This document shows, piece by piece, positions 1 to 7,446 of a stretch of 38,426 bases of DNA. A model generated the notes under the pieces. The model was not told the DNA's origin and did not search any database. It saw nothing but the letters and a program-made list of their open reading frames with translations. Position 1 is the first letter of the stretch. Every line of letters begins with the position of its first letter. The position numbers and the translations under genes are program-made. Source of the stretch: JAHJDR01 sp964609965 (GTDB taxonomy: Bacteria > UBA10199 > JADGCS01); the NCBI GenBank assembly GCA_964609965.1, contig CAZSTS010000025.1, positions 1 to 38,426 of the forward strand. Direction: 5' to 3'.

Positions 1-654
1 GATGAATCTGCTGTGGGCAAGATGATTCTGATGAATGTGAGAGGCAAGAAAGTCGTTCGAGAATTTCGTTATGAATTATTGGAAGAAACGAGCCAAGAAG
101 GAGCAAAGGTTCTGTATAAAATACTCAGTCCAGCAGATCTCAAGGGCGTTGGTTTGTTGTCTCATCAACATAAAAATCGCGAAGATGATCAATGGCTTTA
201 TCTTCCTGCCTTAAATAAAACTCGAAGAATTACTGGGGGTGGTAAGGGGGGGCGTTTTATTGGATCAAATTTTACTTATGAAGATTTAGGCCATCATGAA
301 ATTGATGATTATTCTTATCTTTGGTTAAGGACAGAAAAATGGGATAACGCTAGTTGTGATGTTGTTCAAATTACACCTAAAAAAATAAAGTCTGCTTATT
401 CAAAAACTATTGCCTGGATTCGCAAGAGCGATAATCAAACTGTGAGAACTGATTTGTACAATAAAAAAGGAGTTCTCATAAAAAGGGCCTTATTTTCCAA
501 TTTTAAATTATACAGGGGTAAGTTTTGGCGATCTCATAAAATCGTTATGAAAGATCTTAAGAAAAAATCTGAAACTGAATTGGTGTTTAAAAAGATCAAC
601 CTCAAGACAGGCTTAACCGCTGAACATTTTAGTAAGGTGGTTTTGGAGAGATAG
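1..654 (+). CDS. Outer membrane lipoprotein-sorting (LolA-like) protein, 5' truncated by window
   Basis: The reading frame is open to the left edge (codons Asp-Glu-Ser-Ala precede the GTG at 13), so the true start and signal peptide lie outside the window. The visible part matches the LolA-like family that sits next to RND/MMPL exporters: a block reading LYLPALNKTRRI, then Gly-rich residues and GSNFTYEDL. Family members are thought to shuttle lipids or lipoproteins through the periplasm together with the exporter. The next gene, 91 bp downstream on the same strand, encodes an outer-membrane barrel, which fits a transport operon whose exporter would lie to the left. The family call is fairly firm; the substrate is unknown. 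Confidence 0.8.
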   Translation, partial: DESAVGKMILMNVRGKKVVREFRYELLEETSQEGAKVLYKILSPADLKGVGLLSHQHKNREDDQWLYLPALNKTRRITGGGKGGRFIGSNFTYEDLGHHEIDDYSYLWLRTEKWDNASCDVVQITPKKIKSAYSKTIAWIRKSDNQTVRTDLYNKKGVLIKRALFSNFKLYRGKFWRSHKIVMKDLKKKSETELVFKKINLKTGLTAEHFSKVVLER

Positions 655-660
655 GGGGCT

Positions 661-735
661 CCCGGCTTCGCCATAGGCTACGCCGTGGCAGGCAGGGTCA
701 CAGGATCCCGGGGTCACAGGGTTTTGGGGCCTAAG
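661..735. repeat. GC-rich spacer with short internal repeats
   Basis: The spacer between the LolA-like gene and the barrel gene is clearly more GC-rich than its flanks. It repeats the words GGGTCACAGG (twice, around 697-722) and GGC-rich blocks such as GGCTTCGCCATAGGC. No gene is visible. It is one of several spacers in the window built of short imperfect tandem words. Confidence 0.5.
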
Positions 736-745
736 GATTTGTTTT

Positions 746-2053
746 ATGAAATATAAGAGTTATTTATATGCTCTCCTATTTATTTTAGTCGTGCCTGCTG
801 TCTACGCGCAGGAGGTTGAGGTTCCAGATCAGAAAAAATTATCTTACAGCGTCACTTTTTCGTTTGAAAATCTCCATTTTCTCAAAAAACGAGATCAATA
901 TTCCATAAATGACCAGCTAACATTAGAAACAGAAGCACAGCTTGTTTACGACAATCAAAAGAATCTTAAAATAGATCTTAAGCCATGGTTGCGAATTGAC
1001 TTTTTAGACATGAGTCGAAATCGATATATTCCCAATGAAGCCTCAATTAAGTTTTATGGTGTTCATTATGAATTTTTGGTGGGGTTAGATGTAATCGGAA
1101 TAGGGGCTTCAAATTTTTACAATCCAACAGATGTTTTCAATCGCTATGATCTAGAAGATAATATCTATGATCCAGACAAAATGGGTGAGCTCATGTTGAG
1201 GGCAAAAGGCATGACCAATGATCTAGGCCCTTTTACTGATGTCAAACTGGAGGTTGCTATTTTCCCCTGGTTACAAGAAACGCCACTTCCTGATAACGAT
1301 ACACGTTTTGCTTTAAGTGGAGACTATAATGGCATTCCCTACCAATTAGATACTGTGCAAAACATGCCTGATTCTTATTTCAGGTCTATGGGTTTTGGTG
1401 TTTTCTTATCAGGAATGTTGAGTGGTTTTGAATGGGAGTTTGTTTATTACCACGGTCCAGAACGAATGCCAGGTTATTTTCTGACAACAAATACTTCAGG
1501 GGCTTTAAGGCTGAGGCCTTTTTATTATACGATAGATATGATCGGCTCTAATTTTTCTTTGGCTCTTGGAAGCTTTCTTTTTCATGTTGAACTCGCTACA
1601 AAAATTACTGCAGGCAACAATGTTGTCACACATGACATTCCAGGGCAAACAGATGATTTAGTGCCAAATAACTATTTTCAATATGTGCCAGGCATTGATT
1701 ACACGATCGAAAACATTTTTGGCCAAGGTATTTTACGAATGACATTAGAATATTATGGTGAAAACAATACGGCTCTTAAATTAGGAGAGTACCGACCGTT
1801 TAAAAAAGACATCTTTTTTGGTTTTGAGTATGATTTCAATAATCCCATGATGACTCAAATAAAGATGGGTTTTATGAAAGATCTTTCGAATACAGAATTT
1901 GTCAGCATCATAGATTTTGATACCAAGGTTTATAGAGAATTAAAATTTGGCTTAAGAGCTGTGTTTGTTAATCGAGACTCAGATGCTAATGCCCCTTTGA
2001 CATACTTCGAAAATAATTCGTTTGTTTCAACTAGGGTATCGTGGGGGTTTTGA
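746..2053 (+). CDS. Putative outer-membrane beta-barrel protein of a transport operon
   Basis: 435 residues. A signal peptide is clear (hydrophobic residues 6-19, cleavage likely after VYA at 21). The mature part alternates polar and aromatic residues in strand-like segments, with many Tyr/Phe/Asn/Asp, and ends in SWGF, the C-terminal Phe expected of BAM-assembled barrels. AAGGA lies 8 nt before the ATG. It follows the LolA-like gene on the same strand, a pairing common in exporter operons, where such proteins are thought to be the outer-membrane partner. I do not recognise a more specific family. It could instead be a DUF1302-like or alginate-export-like barrel. Confidence 0.65.
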   Translation: MKYKSYLYALLFILVVPAVYAQEVEVPDQKKLSYSVTFSFENLHFLKKRDQYSINDQLTLETEAQLVYDNQKNLKIDLKPWLRIDFLDMSRNRYIPNEASIKFYGVHYEFLVGLDVIGIGASNFYNPTDVFNRYDLEDNIYDPDKMGELMLRAKGMTNDLGPFTDVKLEVAIFPWLQETPLPDNDTRFALSGDYNGIPYQLDTVQNMPDSYFRSMGFGVFLSGMLSGFEWEFVYYHGPERMPGYFLTTNTSGALRLRPFYYTIDMIGSNFSLALGSFLFHVELATKITAGNNVVTHDIPGQTDDLVPNNYFQYVPGIDYTIENIFGQGILRMTLEYYGENNTALKLGEYRPFKKDIFFGFEYDFNNPMMTQIKMGFMKDLSNTEFVSIIDFDTKVYRELKFGLRAVFVNRDSDANAPLTYFENNSFVSTRVSWGF

Positions 2054-2083
2054 GGTTTAAAGAGTCGTGGTGTCGAGGAAAGG

Positions 2084-2111
2084 GATTCGTATTAGAGATT
2101 GGGAGGAGTGA
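2084..2111 (+). repeat. 28-bp interspersed repeat, copy 1
   Basis: Begins GATTCGTATTAGAGATTGGG and ends AGGAGTGA. It is identical to copy 3 (5705-5732) and differs at two bases from copy 2 (4014-4041). Copies 1 and 2 also share AAAGG just before. This copy overlaps the last codons and stop of the AbiEii-like gene, which runs on the other strand. Confidence 0.75.
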
Positions 2112-3123
2112 TTTTGTTAAATTTACTTTCAAACTTTTTAATGGCATTCATAATTGCATCCCACTCAGGGGGTTTTTCAAAAAACATATCGGCCATTGCC
2201 AAATAGTCAGCCCTTAAATGCTTTTTCAAGGTTTCAGAGGGTATTTGTTTGAGAGTGCCTTTTGCTGCAGTTTCAAAATTAGACCATGATGATCTAAAGT
2301 AAGTTGTCTTGTGCTTAACCACGCGAGCCAGCAAATCTAAATCATTCACAGCCTTGTCTTTAATATCTGGATTTAACAGGCAATACATATCGTAATAATG
2401 TCTAGCCAATCGCTCTGGAATTTTTTTGTCTTTTGGAACATGGGCATACGCATGCAAAATTGTTGCTTTTTCCCAAAAGGTTCTTTTAATGTCTAAAACC
2501 TTAATATTGATTTGTGGTTCGTTGATTTGATCTTTAAGAACATCTTTTACATAAGTGCTAATGCCATGTTCAATAACAGGCCAGTGTTCTGAACGCGCAC
2601 CCATTTCTAATTTTACAAACTGTCGTATATAGGGGCTGCTTTGTGTTGTTTTAGGGTATTTAAATAACACTGTCTGATCATCAGGGTCGTTTGTATCGAT
2701 GTCAATTTTCCACTCTTCATTGCTGCCAAGTTGCTCAGAAAAATCATGGGTCAATAGTTTAGCAAAATCATTTTGAACATATTGCGAACAGGCAGACGAG
2801 AGTTCTTCTAAGGCTTTATTACATTTTTTACGGCTTGGTGCATTTTCTGGTGAGTTTTCATCATCAAAACCAAAGAAACTTTTTTCAATAGACAGGTCAA
2901 TATCTTCAGAAAATCTTTTTATAGCACCATATACTTTAGACAGCGAAGTGCCCCCTTTAAAAGTGAGGTGTGGTTTTAGTTCCTGTTGTTCAAATAATCG
3001 CCATAAAGTCCATACAACCCAAAAATCTTTTTCAATGATAGCTGGTTGCATATTCATGCGTTTGGCAACAGTTTCAAATAAGGCTAGGCGATCTTTTTTA
3101 TTTAGTTGAATAATCTGTTTCAT
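2092..3123 (-). CDS. AbiEii/AbiGii-type nucleotidyltransferase toxin
   Basis: 343 residues. The nucleotidyltransferase signature of the AbiEii/DUF1814 family is intact: KGGTSLSK at 56-63, then SEDIDLS at 72-78 with the metal-binding Asp74/Asp76, the block FVKLEMGARSE, and the late motif FWEKATILHAYAH. Toxins of this family act as type IV TA components and modify a cellular target, often tRNA, with NTP. The gene overlaps the upstream antitoxin-like gene by 4 bp (ATGA at 3120-3123), so the two are co-translated. The stop codon falls inside the 28-bp repeat copy 1. The family is clear; the target is unknown. Confidence 0.88.
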   Translation of the reverse strand: MKQIIQLNKKDRLALFETVAKRMNMQPAIIEKDFWVVWTLWRLFEQQELKPHLTFKGGTSLSKVYGAIKRFSEDIDLSIEKSFFGFDDENSPENAPSRKKCNKALEELSSACSQYVQNDFAKLLTHDFSEQLGSNEEWKIDIDTNDPDDQTVLFKYPKTTQSSPYIRQFVKLEMGARSEHWPVIEHGISTYVKDVLKDQINEPQINIKVLDIKRTFWEKATILHAYAHVPKDKKIPERLARHYYDMYCLLNPDIKDKAVNDLDLLARVVKHKTTYFRSSWSNFETAAKGTLKQIPSETLKKHLRADYLAMADMFFEKPPEWDAIMNAIKKFESKFNKITPPNL

Positions 3124-3734
3124 GGTTTCCTCAACTTTTTAAGCAAATTACTAATCCACAAAGGTGCAAACCTTATGGCTTTATCTATGTGTTTATCACT
3201 GATTTCTTGCAACTGATTTTGTATTTTGTTTTCTAATTCTGGTGTTAGGTTTTTTTTACCAAAGTATCTCAGGGCTTCTATGATCAAACCCATATGAGTT
3301 CCAGCAAGCTTCATGTAACGAGGCAGTGTTTTTCTAAAAACAATTTCACTGTCTCCAATTTTTATTTTTTTATAATGACCATCAGTTAAATACACCATAC
3401 GAGCTGGGACTTGTTCTGACAGACCAATGAGGTTGGCTGCTTGAGCACCAGTAGGTTGTAATTTTATCTTATTTTTTTCTGCTAGAGCCTTTGCTGCATT
3501 ATCCATTGAAGGGTCTGCTATTCCAAGAATAGGGTGTGTGCGGGGGAATTCATAAAGATCAAAGGCAATGCGTCTAATGACCCCCTGCTTGCACAGTCTT
3601 TGCAGCGCCTTTTTGGCAGCTTCATAATTATCCAAATCTGAAAAATGGGACAAAGTAAAACACCAACCCTTGCCATGGCCATATATTCTATTTTTAATAG
3701 TATTAATAATATGTTGTACGATATTGTCAGCCAT
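3120..3734 (-). CDS. AbiEi/DUF6088-type antitoxin and likely autorepressor
   Basis: 204 residues. The N-terminal winged-helix region (about 1-75) contains GWCFTLSHFSDL, ALQRLCKQGVIRR and LYEFPRTHPILG, as in DUF6088/AbiEi antitoxins. The C-terminal part is the family's less conserved effector domain. It is encoded directly before the toxin with a 4-bp overlap. A perfect 12-bp inverted repeat begins 3 bp upstream of the start codon, which fits negative autoregulation as described for AbiEi proteins. The start at 3734 is supported by the operator position. Confidence 0.82.
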   Translation of the reverse strand: MADNIVQHIINTIKNRIYGHGKGWCFTLSHFSDLDNYEAAKKALQRLCKQGVIRRIAFDLYEFPRTHPILGIADPSMDNAAKALAEKNKIKLQPTGAQAANLIGLSEQVPARMVYLTDGHYKKIKIGDSEIVFRKTLPRYMKLAGTHMGLIIEALRYFGKKNLTPELENKIQNQLQEISDKHIDKAIRFAPLWISNLLKKLRKP

Positions 3735-3736
3735 AA

Positions 3737-3770
3737 AATGTCCCTCATTATAACTACTATGAGGGACATT
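3737..3770. promoter_or_regulatory. Inverted-repeat operator 1 of the AbiE-type operon
   Basis: Perfect 12-bp arms AATGTCCCTCAT and ATGAGGGACATT separated by 10 bp, immediately upstream of the antitoxin start codon. The core TGTCCCT/AGGGACA recurs in operator 2. Autoregulation is inferred from AbiEi family behaviour. Confidence 0.65.
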
Positions 3771-3883
3771 ATCTCGTGTTTCTGGTTGTTTTGCAAGATT
3801 TATGTTTTTACGCTAACCCTATGATAAGCATAAAGCATATATTATTTAATAATTTTAATATGTTAAGGGGTTCAAAGAATAGT

Positions 3884-3920
3884 AAATTGTCCCTAATAAT
3901 GACTGGTTTAGGGACAATTT
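3884..3920. promoter_or_regulatory. Inverted-repeat operator 2 sharing the TGTCCCT core
   Basis: Perfect 13-bp arms AAATTGTCCCTAA and TTAGGGACAATTT with an 11-bp spacer, about 150 bp upstream of the antitoxin start. It has the same TGTCCCT/AGGGACA core and nearly the same geometry as operator 1. It could be a second binding site of the same repressor, or the operator of a lost TA operon. Confidence 0.5.
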
Positions 3921-3945
3921 GTAAAAAATGGCTTTACCCAAATAG

Positions 3946-4041
3946 ATGATCAAAGAGCTTAAGTGGAAAAAGGGGCAAAAGGTTTCTGTTTCTTTTAATA
4001 AAAAGTATAAAGGGATTCGTATTAGAGATTGGGGGGGGTGA
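3946..4041 (+). pseudogene. Possible 31-residue remnant of an AbrB/MazE-like antitoxin C-terminus
   Basis: A short frame starting at the ATG at 3946 gives a Lys-rich peptide with WKKGQKVSVSF, then KGIRIRDWGG and a stop. It resembles the second half of a SpoVT/AbrB swapped-hairpin domain, but it is very short and lacks a ribosome binding site. Its 3' end is the 28-bp repeat copy 2. It may be no more than a chance frame through the repeat. Confidence 0.2.
4014..4041 (+). repeat. 28-bp interspersed repeat, copy 2
   Basis: Same unit as 2084-2111, with two A-to-G differences that turn GGGAGGAG into GGGGGGGG. It lies between the AbiE-type operon and the thymidine phosphorylase unit. Confidence 0.75.
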
Positions 4042-4088
4042 CGAAGTAGGGGCGTCCCTTGTGGGCGCCCGAAATGGGTAAAAGAAAT

Positions 4089-4112
4089 GGGGTCATTGCT
4101 TTTTGCATTTTT
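4089..4112. repeat. Left inverted repeat flanking the thymidine phosphorylase gene
   Basis: GGGGTCA followed directly by TTGCTTTTTGCATTTTT. The reverse complement of 5572-5599 reads the same with one mismatch and a 4-nt insertion after GGGGTCA. Confidence 0.6.
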
Positions 4113-4154
4113 ACATAACCTTATGGATGAGATAATCAAGATTTGAGCCCTAAT

Positions 4155-5534
4155 TTAATTTCCCCTAATTACTTCAATAATCAGAGGGCCGTGTTCTGTT
4201 GGCTCCCCACCAAGTTGATAAGCCCCTTGTATAGCAGCTATGGAGTCAGCAAGCCTGGCGTCATCATTTACATGGAGCGTAGCTAAAGGATCACCCTTTT
4301 CAACTCGATCACCAAGGAATTTATGCACATGAACTCCGACGCCATGGTCGATTGGAGCTCCTGGTGATTCACGGCCTCCTCCTAAGTAAACAACAGCCCA
4401 GCCAATCTGTGCAGAGGCAATGGCATTAACAAAACCACTACTGGTCGCGCGAACAACGACCTTTGTAGCAGCCGTTGGCAATTTGTTTAAGTCTCTTATT
4501 GCAGAGACATCACCACCTTGGGCAGCAACAATCTCCATAAATTTTTCCAAAGCTTGGCCAGAAGATATTTTATCTTTTACAGAGGCTTGTGCTTCATCAA
4601 ATTGCGCCGCAGAATATAAACCACTTTGTATCAAAAGATTTGTGGCTAACTCAACAACGACTTGGTAATAGCGCTCAAAACCCTCTGTCTCTCCTCGAAG
4701 AACACGCACAGCCTGTTGTATTTCTAAAGATCTCCCTACTAAAGGACCTAGAGGTTGATCCATGCTAGAAACAACAGCCGAGGTGTTAATACCAGAACGA
4801 ATTGCAATATCTACCATTGCCTCAGCAAGCTGAATAGCTTCAGCTTCTTTACTCATGAAAGCTCCGGAACCTGTGGTAACATTCAATACCAAGCTATCAT
4901 TAAAGCCTTCTCTGCCTAAACCCTCAGCTATTTTTTTGCTCATAATACTAGCAGCAATCAGTGAAATATTTGCTACCGTAGCTGTGACATCACGATCAGC
5001 ATAAAGGATGGCATCTGCAGGGGCAACGTTAGTGCTTGATGCAAAAATAGCAGCCCCTGTGGAGTTTAATTGGCTCACGACTTCTTCTATAGTCAGCCCT
5101 ACGTTAAAATTTGGAATTGACTCTAAGGCATCGAGAGTTCCCCCTGTTGGTCCCAATCCACGACCCGACATCATGGGAACGGCAAGACCGTGACAGGCCA
5201 ATACCGGAGCAATCACGGCGCTCGTCAAATCACTTTGTCCACCAGAGCTGTGTTTGTCAGCTAAGGGTTTTCTAACCCCAGACAAATCTAACACGTCTCC
5301 AGACGCTGCCATGGCTTGTGTAAGCCAACCGGTCTCAACAGGCGACATGCCTTGAATACGAACAGCTGCCAAGAAAGCGCCTCTTTGAACAGGGGCGATA
5401 CTGCCATCAACAACTCCGCGCACAAAATGATTTATATGTGGTTCTGTTAATTGTTGGCCACACATCAGGGCGTCTAAAGTACCGTTGATGGTGACAGGGT
5501 TGGTTGTGACGTGTCTCGCAGATGCTCCAATCAT
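4155..5534 (-). CDS. deoA: Thymidine phosphorylase
   Basis: 459 residues, near the usual 440 of the family. It cleaves thymidine with phosphate to thymine and deoxyribose-1-phosphate in pyrimidine salvage. Motifs: DKHSSGGQSD in place of DKHSTGG, the phosphate-binding MMSGRGLGPTGGTLDALES, LYADRDVTATV with the substrate Arg, and LIAASIMSKKIAEGL with the active Ser and Lys. The C-terminal PYNP domain with its GVGVHVHKFLGDRVEKGD hairpin is complete. Base composition is visibly more GC-rich than the flanks, and inverted and direct repeats bracket the gene, which suggests acquisition. No other deo genes are nearby. A different pyrimidine or AMP phosphorylase specificity cannot be ruled out. Confidence 0.88.
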   Translation of the reverse strand: MIGASARHVTTNPVTINGTLDALMCGQQLTEPHINHFVRGVVDGSIAPVQRGAFLAAVRIQGMSPVETGWLTQAMAASGDVLDLSGVRKPLADKHSSGGQSDLTSAVIAPVLACHGLAVPMMSGRGLGPTGGTLDALESIPNFNVGLTIEEVVSQLNSTGAAIFASSTNVAPADAILYADRDVTATVANISLIAASIMSKKIAEGLGREGFNDSLVLNVTTGSGAFMSKEAEAIQLAEAMVDIAIRSGINTSAVVSSMDQPLGPLVGRSLEIQQAVRVLRGETEGFERYYQVVVELATNLLIQSGLYSAAQFDEAQASVKDKISSGQALEKFMEIVAAQGGDVSAIRDLNKLPTAATKVVVRATSSGFVNAIASAQIGWAVVYLGGGRESPGAPIDHGVGVHVHKFLGDRVEKGDPLATLHVNDDARLADSIAAIQGAYQLGGEPTEHGPLIIEVIRGN

Positions 5535-5571
5535 AAAGTTTCTCTGCCATATTCAGTAGGTAACAGTCAAA

Positions 5572-5599
5572 AAAAATACAAAAAGCAAGATTTGACCCC
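5572..5599. repeat. Right inverted repeat flanking the thymidine phosphorylase gene
   Basis: AAAAATACAAAAAGCAA, then GATT, then TGACCCC. This is the inverted partner of 4089-4112 (16 of 17 bases in the A-rich block and 7 of 7 in TGACCCC). It begins 37 bp upstream of the deoA start codon. Confidence 0.6.
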
Positions 5600-5633
5600 T
5601 ATTATCCCCCTCTATTTGTATCGGAGGAATTCT

Positions 5634-5732
5634 ATGCTAGTTGCGAAATTCGGTGGAATAACGGGCACGTTTGTGCCCGAGAGAAAAAGACTTGGCGGCT
5701 ATTTGATTCGTATTAGAGATTGGGAGGAGTGA
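5634..5732 (+). CDS. Possible 32-residue peptide ending in repeat copy 3
   Basis: The ATG at 5634 is preceded by GGAGG at a good distance, which is the main reason to list it. The peptide begins MLVAKFGGITG and ends IRIRDWEE, the ending being encoded by the 28-bp repeat. Codons 10-16 lie in a perfect hairpin (5662-5679). I recognise no function. It may be the fused remnant of a larger gene. Confidence 0.25.
   Translation: MLVAKFGGITGTFVPERKRLGGYLIRIRDWEE
5662..5679. other. Perfect hairpin CGGGCAC-GTTT-GTGCCCG
   Basis: A 7-bp stem with a 4-nt loop. The stem core GGGCAC/GTGCCC is the same as in the terminator-like hairpin at 24511-24526. No U-tract follows, so it is not a classical terminator. 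Confidence 0.5.
5705..5732 (+). repeat. 28-bp interspersed repeat, copy 3
   Basis: Identical over 28 bp to copy 1 at 2084-2111. It lies between the deoA unit and the KAP NTPase gene, so each accessory block here is separated by one copy. Confidence 0.75.
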
Positions 5733-5774
5733 TTAGGGAATTATAGATCGCACTTGACCTCTTTATTTTGCGAC

Positions 5775-6968
5775 CTATTTAAGTTTATTTAGAAAAGTTG
5801 TTGTTAGCTCTGCGCTGAATATATTCATTAATTCAGTGTCAAACCAATTTGATGTTTTGCTTTGACTAAGGCTCCTATCGATAATTGCATATAATTCTCT
5901 GATAACGTCTTTTTTAATTGAAGATGTAAACTGAAGCAGCACTTCTCGGCTCTTTGCTGAGACCTCTGTAAATTTTGTATTACTAATTGTAAGGCTAATA
6001 TTCGTTTTACATGATTGGCGAGAACAAATTGATTTGCTTTGATCGTAAGTGAAAAATATATCTCTTATAATATTATAAAATAAGTTAATTATTGATATCT
6101 TAACCTGCAATTCATTCAACTTTTGCTGCTCTATGCGTTCACAAAATTCAATAAGCTGCCTTGGCGTAAAGTTTTCTAACCATTGACTTTCTTCAAAGGG
6201 AAACAAAGAACAATGTTCAAGAATTATCTTGTAGTTTACAGATGATAATATTGGTAATTTTATAATTTTACCTTGTAATTTTGATGCCATTTCATAGATA
6301 TTATTTTTCTGTACTTCATCATAGTAGCCCAAAGAAACTACGTACTTTGCCTTAGCCTCCCATAAGTTTGATAAAAATGACCGTTGTTCGACTTCAGACA
6401 TAGAGCTTCTATCGAGATCTTCAAGGATATAGATCCTGTTTTTTTTGATAATAATATTACAAATAATATAAAATAGCCTCAGCTTGTTTGTTATAAATAC
6501 GTAGATAAATATTACAGCAATAATTGAAAAACTTGTTTTGAGTAATTGATAATAGTGCTTTGGTATTAATGAGGGCAAATAATTTAACAAAAACAATATT
6601 ATTGTTGCGAAAAACAATGATAAAATAACTTTTTTTATTGGGCCTATTAAATGCAAATAAGCTTCATCTATAGACTTGATGCAAAAAAATGAGCGTTGAA
6701 TAAAATTATATTTGTCTTTGTGTTTTTTATTATAATTCTCAACAAATGAATAAATTTGAGTTGTTTTGCCTGATCCCCAAGGTCCAACGAGAAAAATAAA
6801 TTTTATTGTTTCATTATCCAAAGACGTAATGAGCTTGTTTTGCACAGCATTATACTTTGTATCCTCAATGAGGTTTGGTTGTTTGCTGATTCTCTTTGGT
6901 GGCTCGTTGAGAAACAATCTTTTAGCATCTCCAAAAACCGCACAAAACCAATTTTTAATTTTCAACAT
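5775..6968 (-). CDS. KAP-family membrane-associated P-loop NTPase
   Basis: 397 residues, strongly AT-rich. Walker A is GPWGSGKT at 62-69 and Walker B is IYILEDLDR at 179-187. Two transmembrane segments (about 114-132 and 145-161) are inserted between them, the hallmark of the KAP family. KAP NTPases include the plasmid-borne phage-exclusion protein PifA and are thought to sit on the inner face of the membrane. The C-terminal half (about 255-397) is unrecognised. The gene stands alone on the minus strand between repeat copy 3 and the small-peptide gene; the AT-rich composition and setting suggest a horizontally acquired defence-type gene. A defensive role is inference. Confidence 0.75.
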   Translation of the reverse strand: MLKIKNWFCAVFGDAKRLFLNEPPKRISKQPNLIEDTKYNAVQNKLITSLDNETIKFIFLVGPWGSGKTTQIYSFVENYNKKHKDKYNFIQRSFFCIKSIDEAYLHLIGPIKKVILSLFFATIILFLLNYLPSLIPKHYYQLLKTSFSIIAVIFIYVFITNKLRLFYIICNIIIKKNRIYILEDLDRSSMSEVEQRSFLSNLWEAKAKYVVSLGYYDEVQKNNIYEMASKLQGKIIKLPILSSVNYKIILEHCSLFPFEESQWLENFTPRQLIEFCERIEQQKLNELQVKISIINLFYNIIRDIFFTYDQSKSICSRQSCKTNISLTISNTKFTEVSAKSREVLLQFTSSIKKDVIRELYAIIDRSLSQSKTSNWFDTELMNIFSAELTTTFLNKLK

Positions 6969-7215
6969 ATAACTTGATTAATCAGATAACATACCCTGGG
7001 TCAAACTCACACATTTTTGAGGCTGCGTTTCAAGACGTACTAGCAAGAAAAAGACTACATATATCAGAGTTTTTCTGGCGCAATCGCAACAGGCGGTTGT
7101 TTTTATTAGTGAAATCCTGGGGGGTCATTAATAAAAATGGCAAAAAAATAACAAAAAGGTCTGACCCATTGTTTTATACGAACTACCTTAAGCATGTTTG
7201 CTTTAAAGCAAGAAG
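6969..7215. other. Non-coding spacer with GGGGTCA/TGACCC footprint
   Basis: About 250 bp with no convincing gene. An 81-codon frame on the plus strand has no family features or ribosome binding site. The spacer holds GGGGTCA at 7121-7127 and TGACCC at 7162-7167 in inverted orientation around an A-rich stretch, the same words as the repeats around deoA. Confidence 0.4.
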
Positions 7216-7395
7216 TTAACAACCAATAAATACCCAATTGCAATTTCCGTCAGCATCACAGACACACTGAGCACTAGCTGAACTACAACCAATTGGTGGA
7301 ATGGGCTTGATGCCGCATTTTATCGAAGCGGTGATCGCAAAAGGCGTAATAACTAACAAAGAAAATACTATTGAAATTATAATTAAGCGTTTCAT
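7216..7395 (-). CDS. Small secreted Cys-rich peptide, 59 residues
   Basis: Starts MKRLIIISIVFSLLVITPFA, a clear signal peptide, followed by a mature part of about 35 residues with six Cys (SIKCGIKPIPPIGC, then AQCVCDADGNC, then FIGC at the end). AAAGG lies about 6 nt upstream of the ATG. The regular Cys spacing suggests a disulfide-knotted secreted peptide. I recognise no family. It is not obviously co-transcribed with the lipoprotein gene 51 bp upstream, though the strand and close spacing allow it. The mature sequence is only partly similar in style to the 47-residue peptide at 24100-24243. Confidence 0.6.
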   Translation of the reverse strand: MKRLIIISIVFSLLVITPFAITASIKCGIKPIPPIGCSSASAQCVCDADGNCNWVFIGC

Positions 7396-7446
7396 TTTAT
7401 GCCTTTCTTTTATTTGATAATTAAAAACTCAGAGGCCAAGACCTGC

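Noticed and set aside
3518..3796. 92-codon minus-strand frame overlapping the antitoxin gene
   Set aside because: It is a shadow of the AbiEi-like gene in another frame and includes operator 1.
3855..4139. 94-codon minus-strand frame between AbiE and deoA
   Set aside because: It reads through operator 2, repeat copy 2 and an inverted repeat, so it is a chance frame over non-coding elements.
6974..7219. 81-codon plus-strand frame upstream of the small-peptide gene
   Set aside because: No ribosome binding site and no family features; it runs through repeat-like GGGGTCA words.
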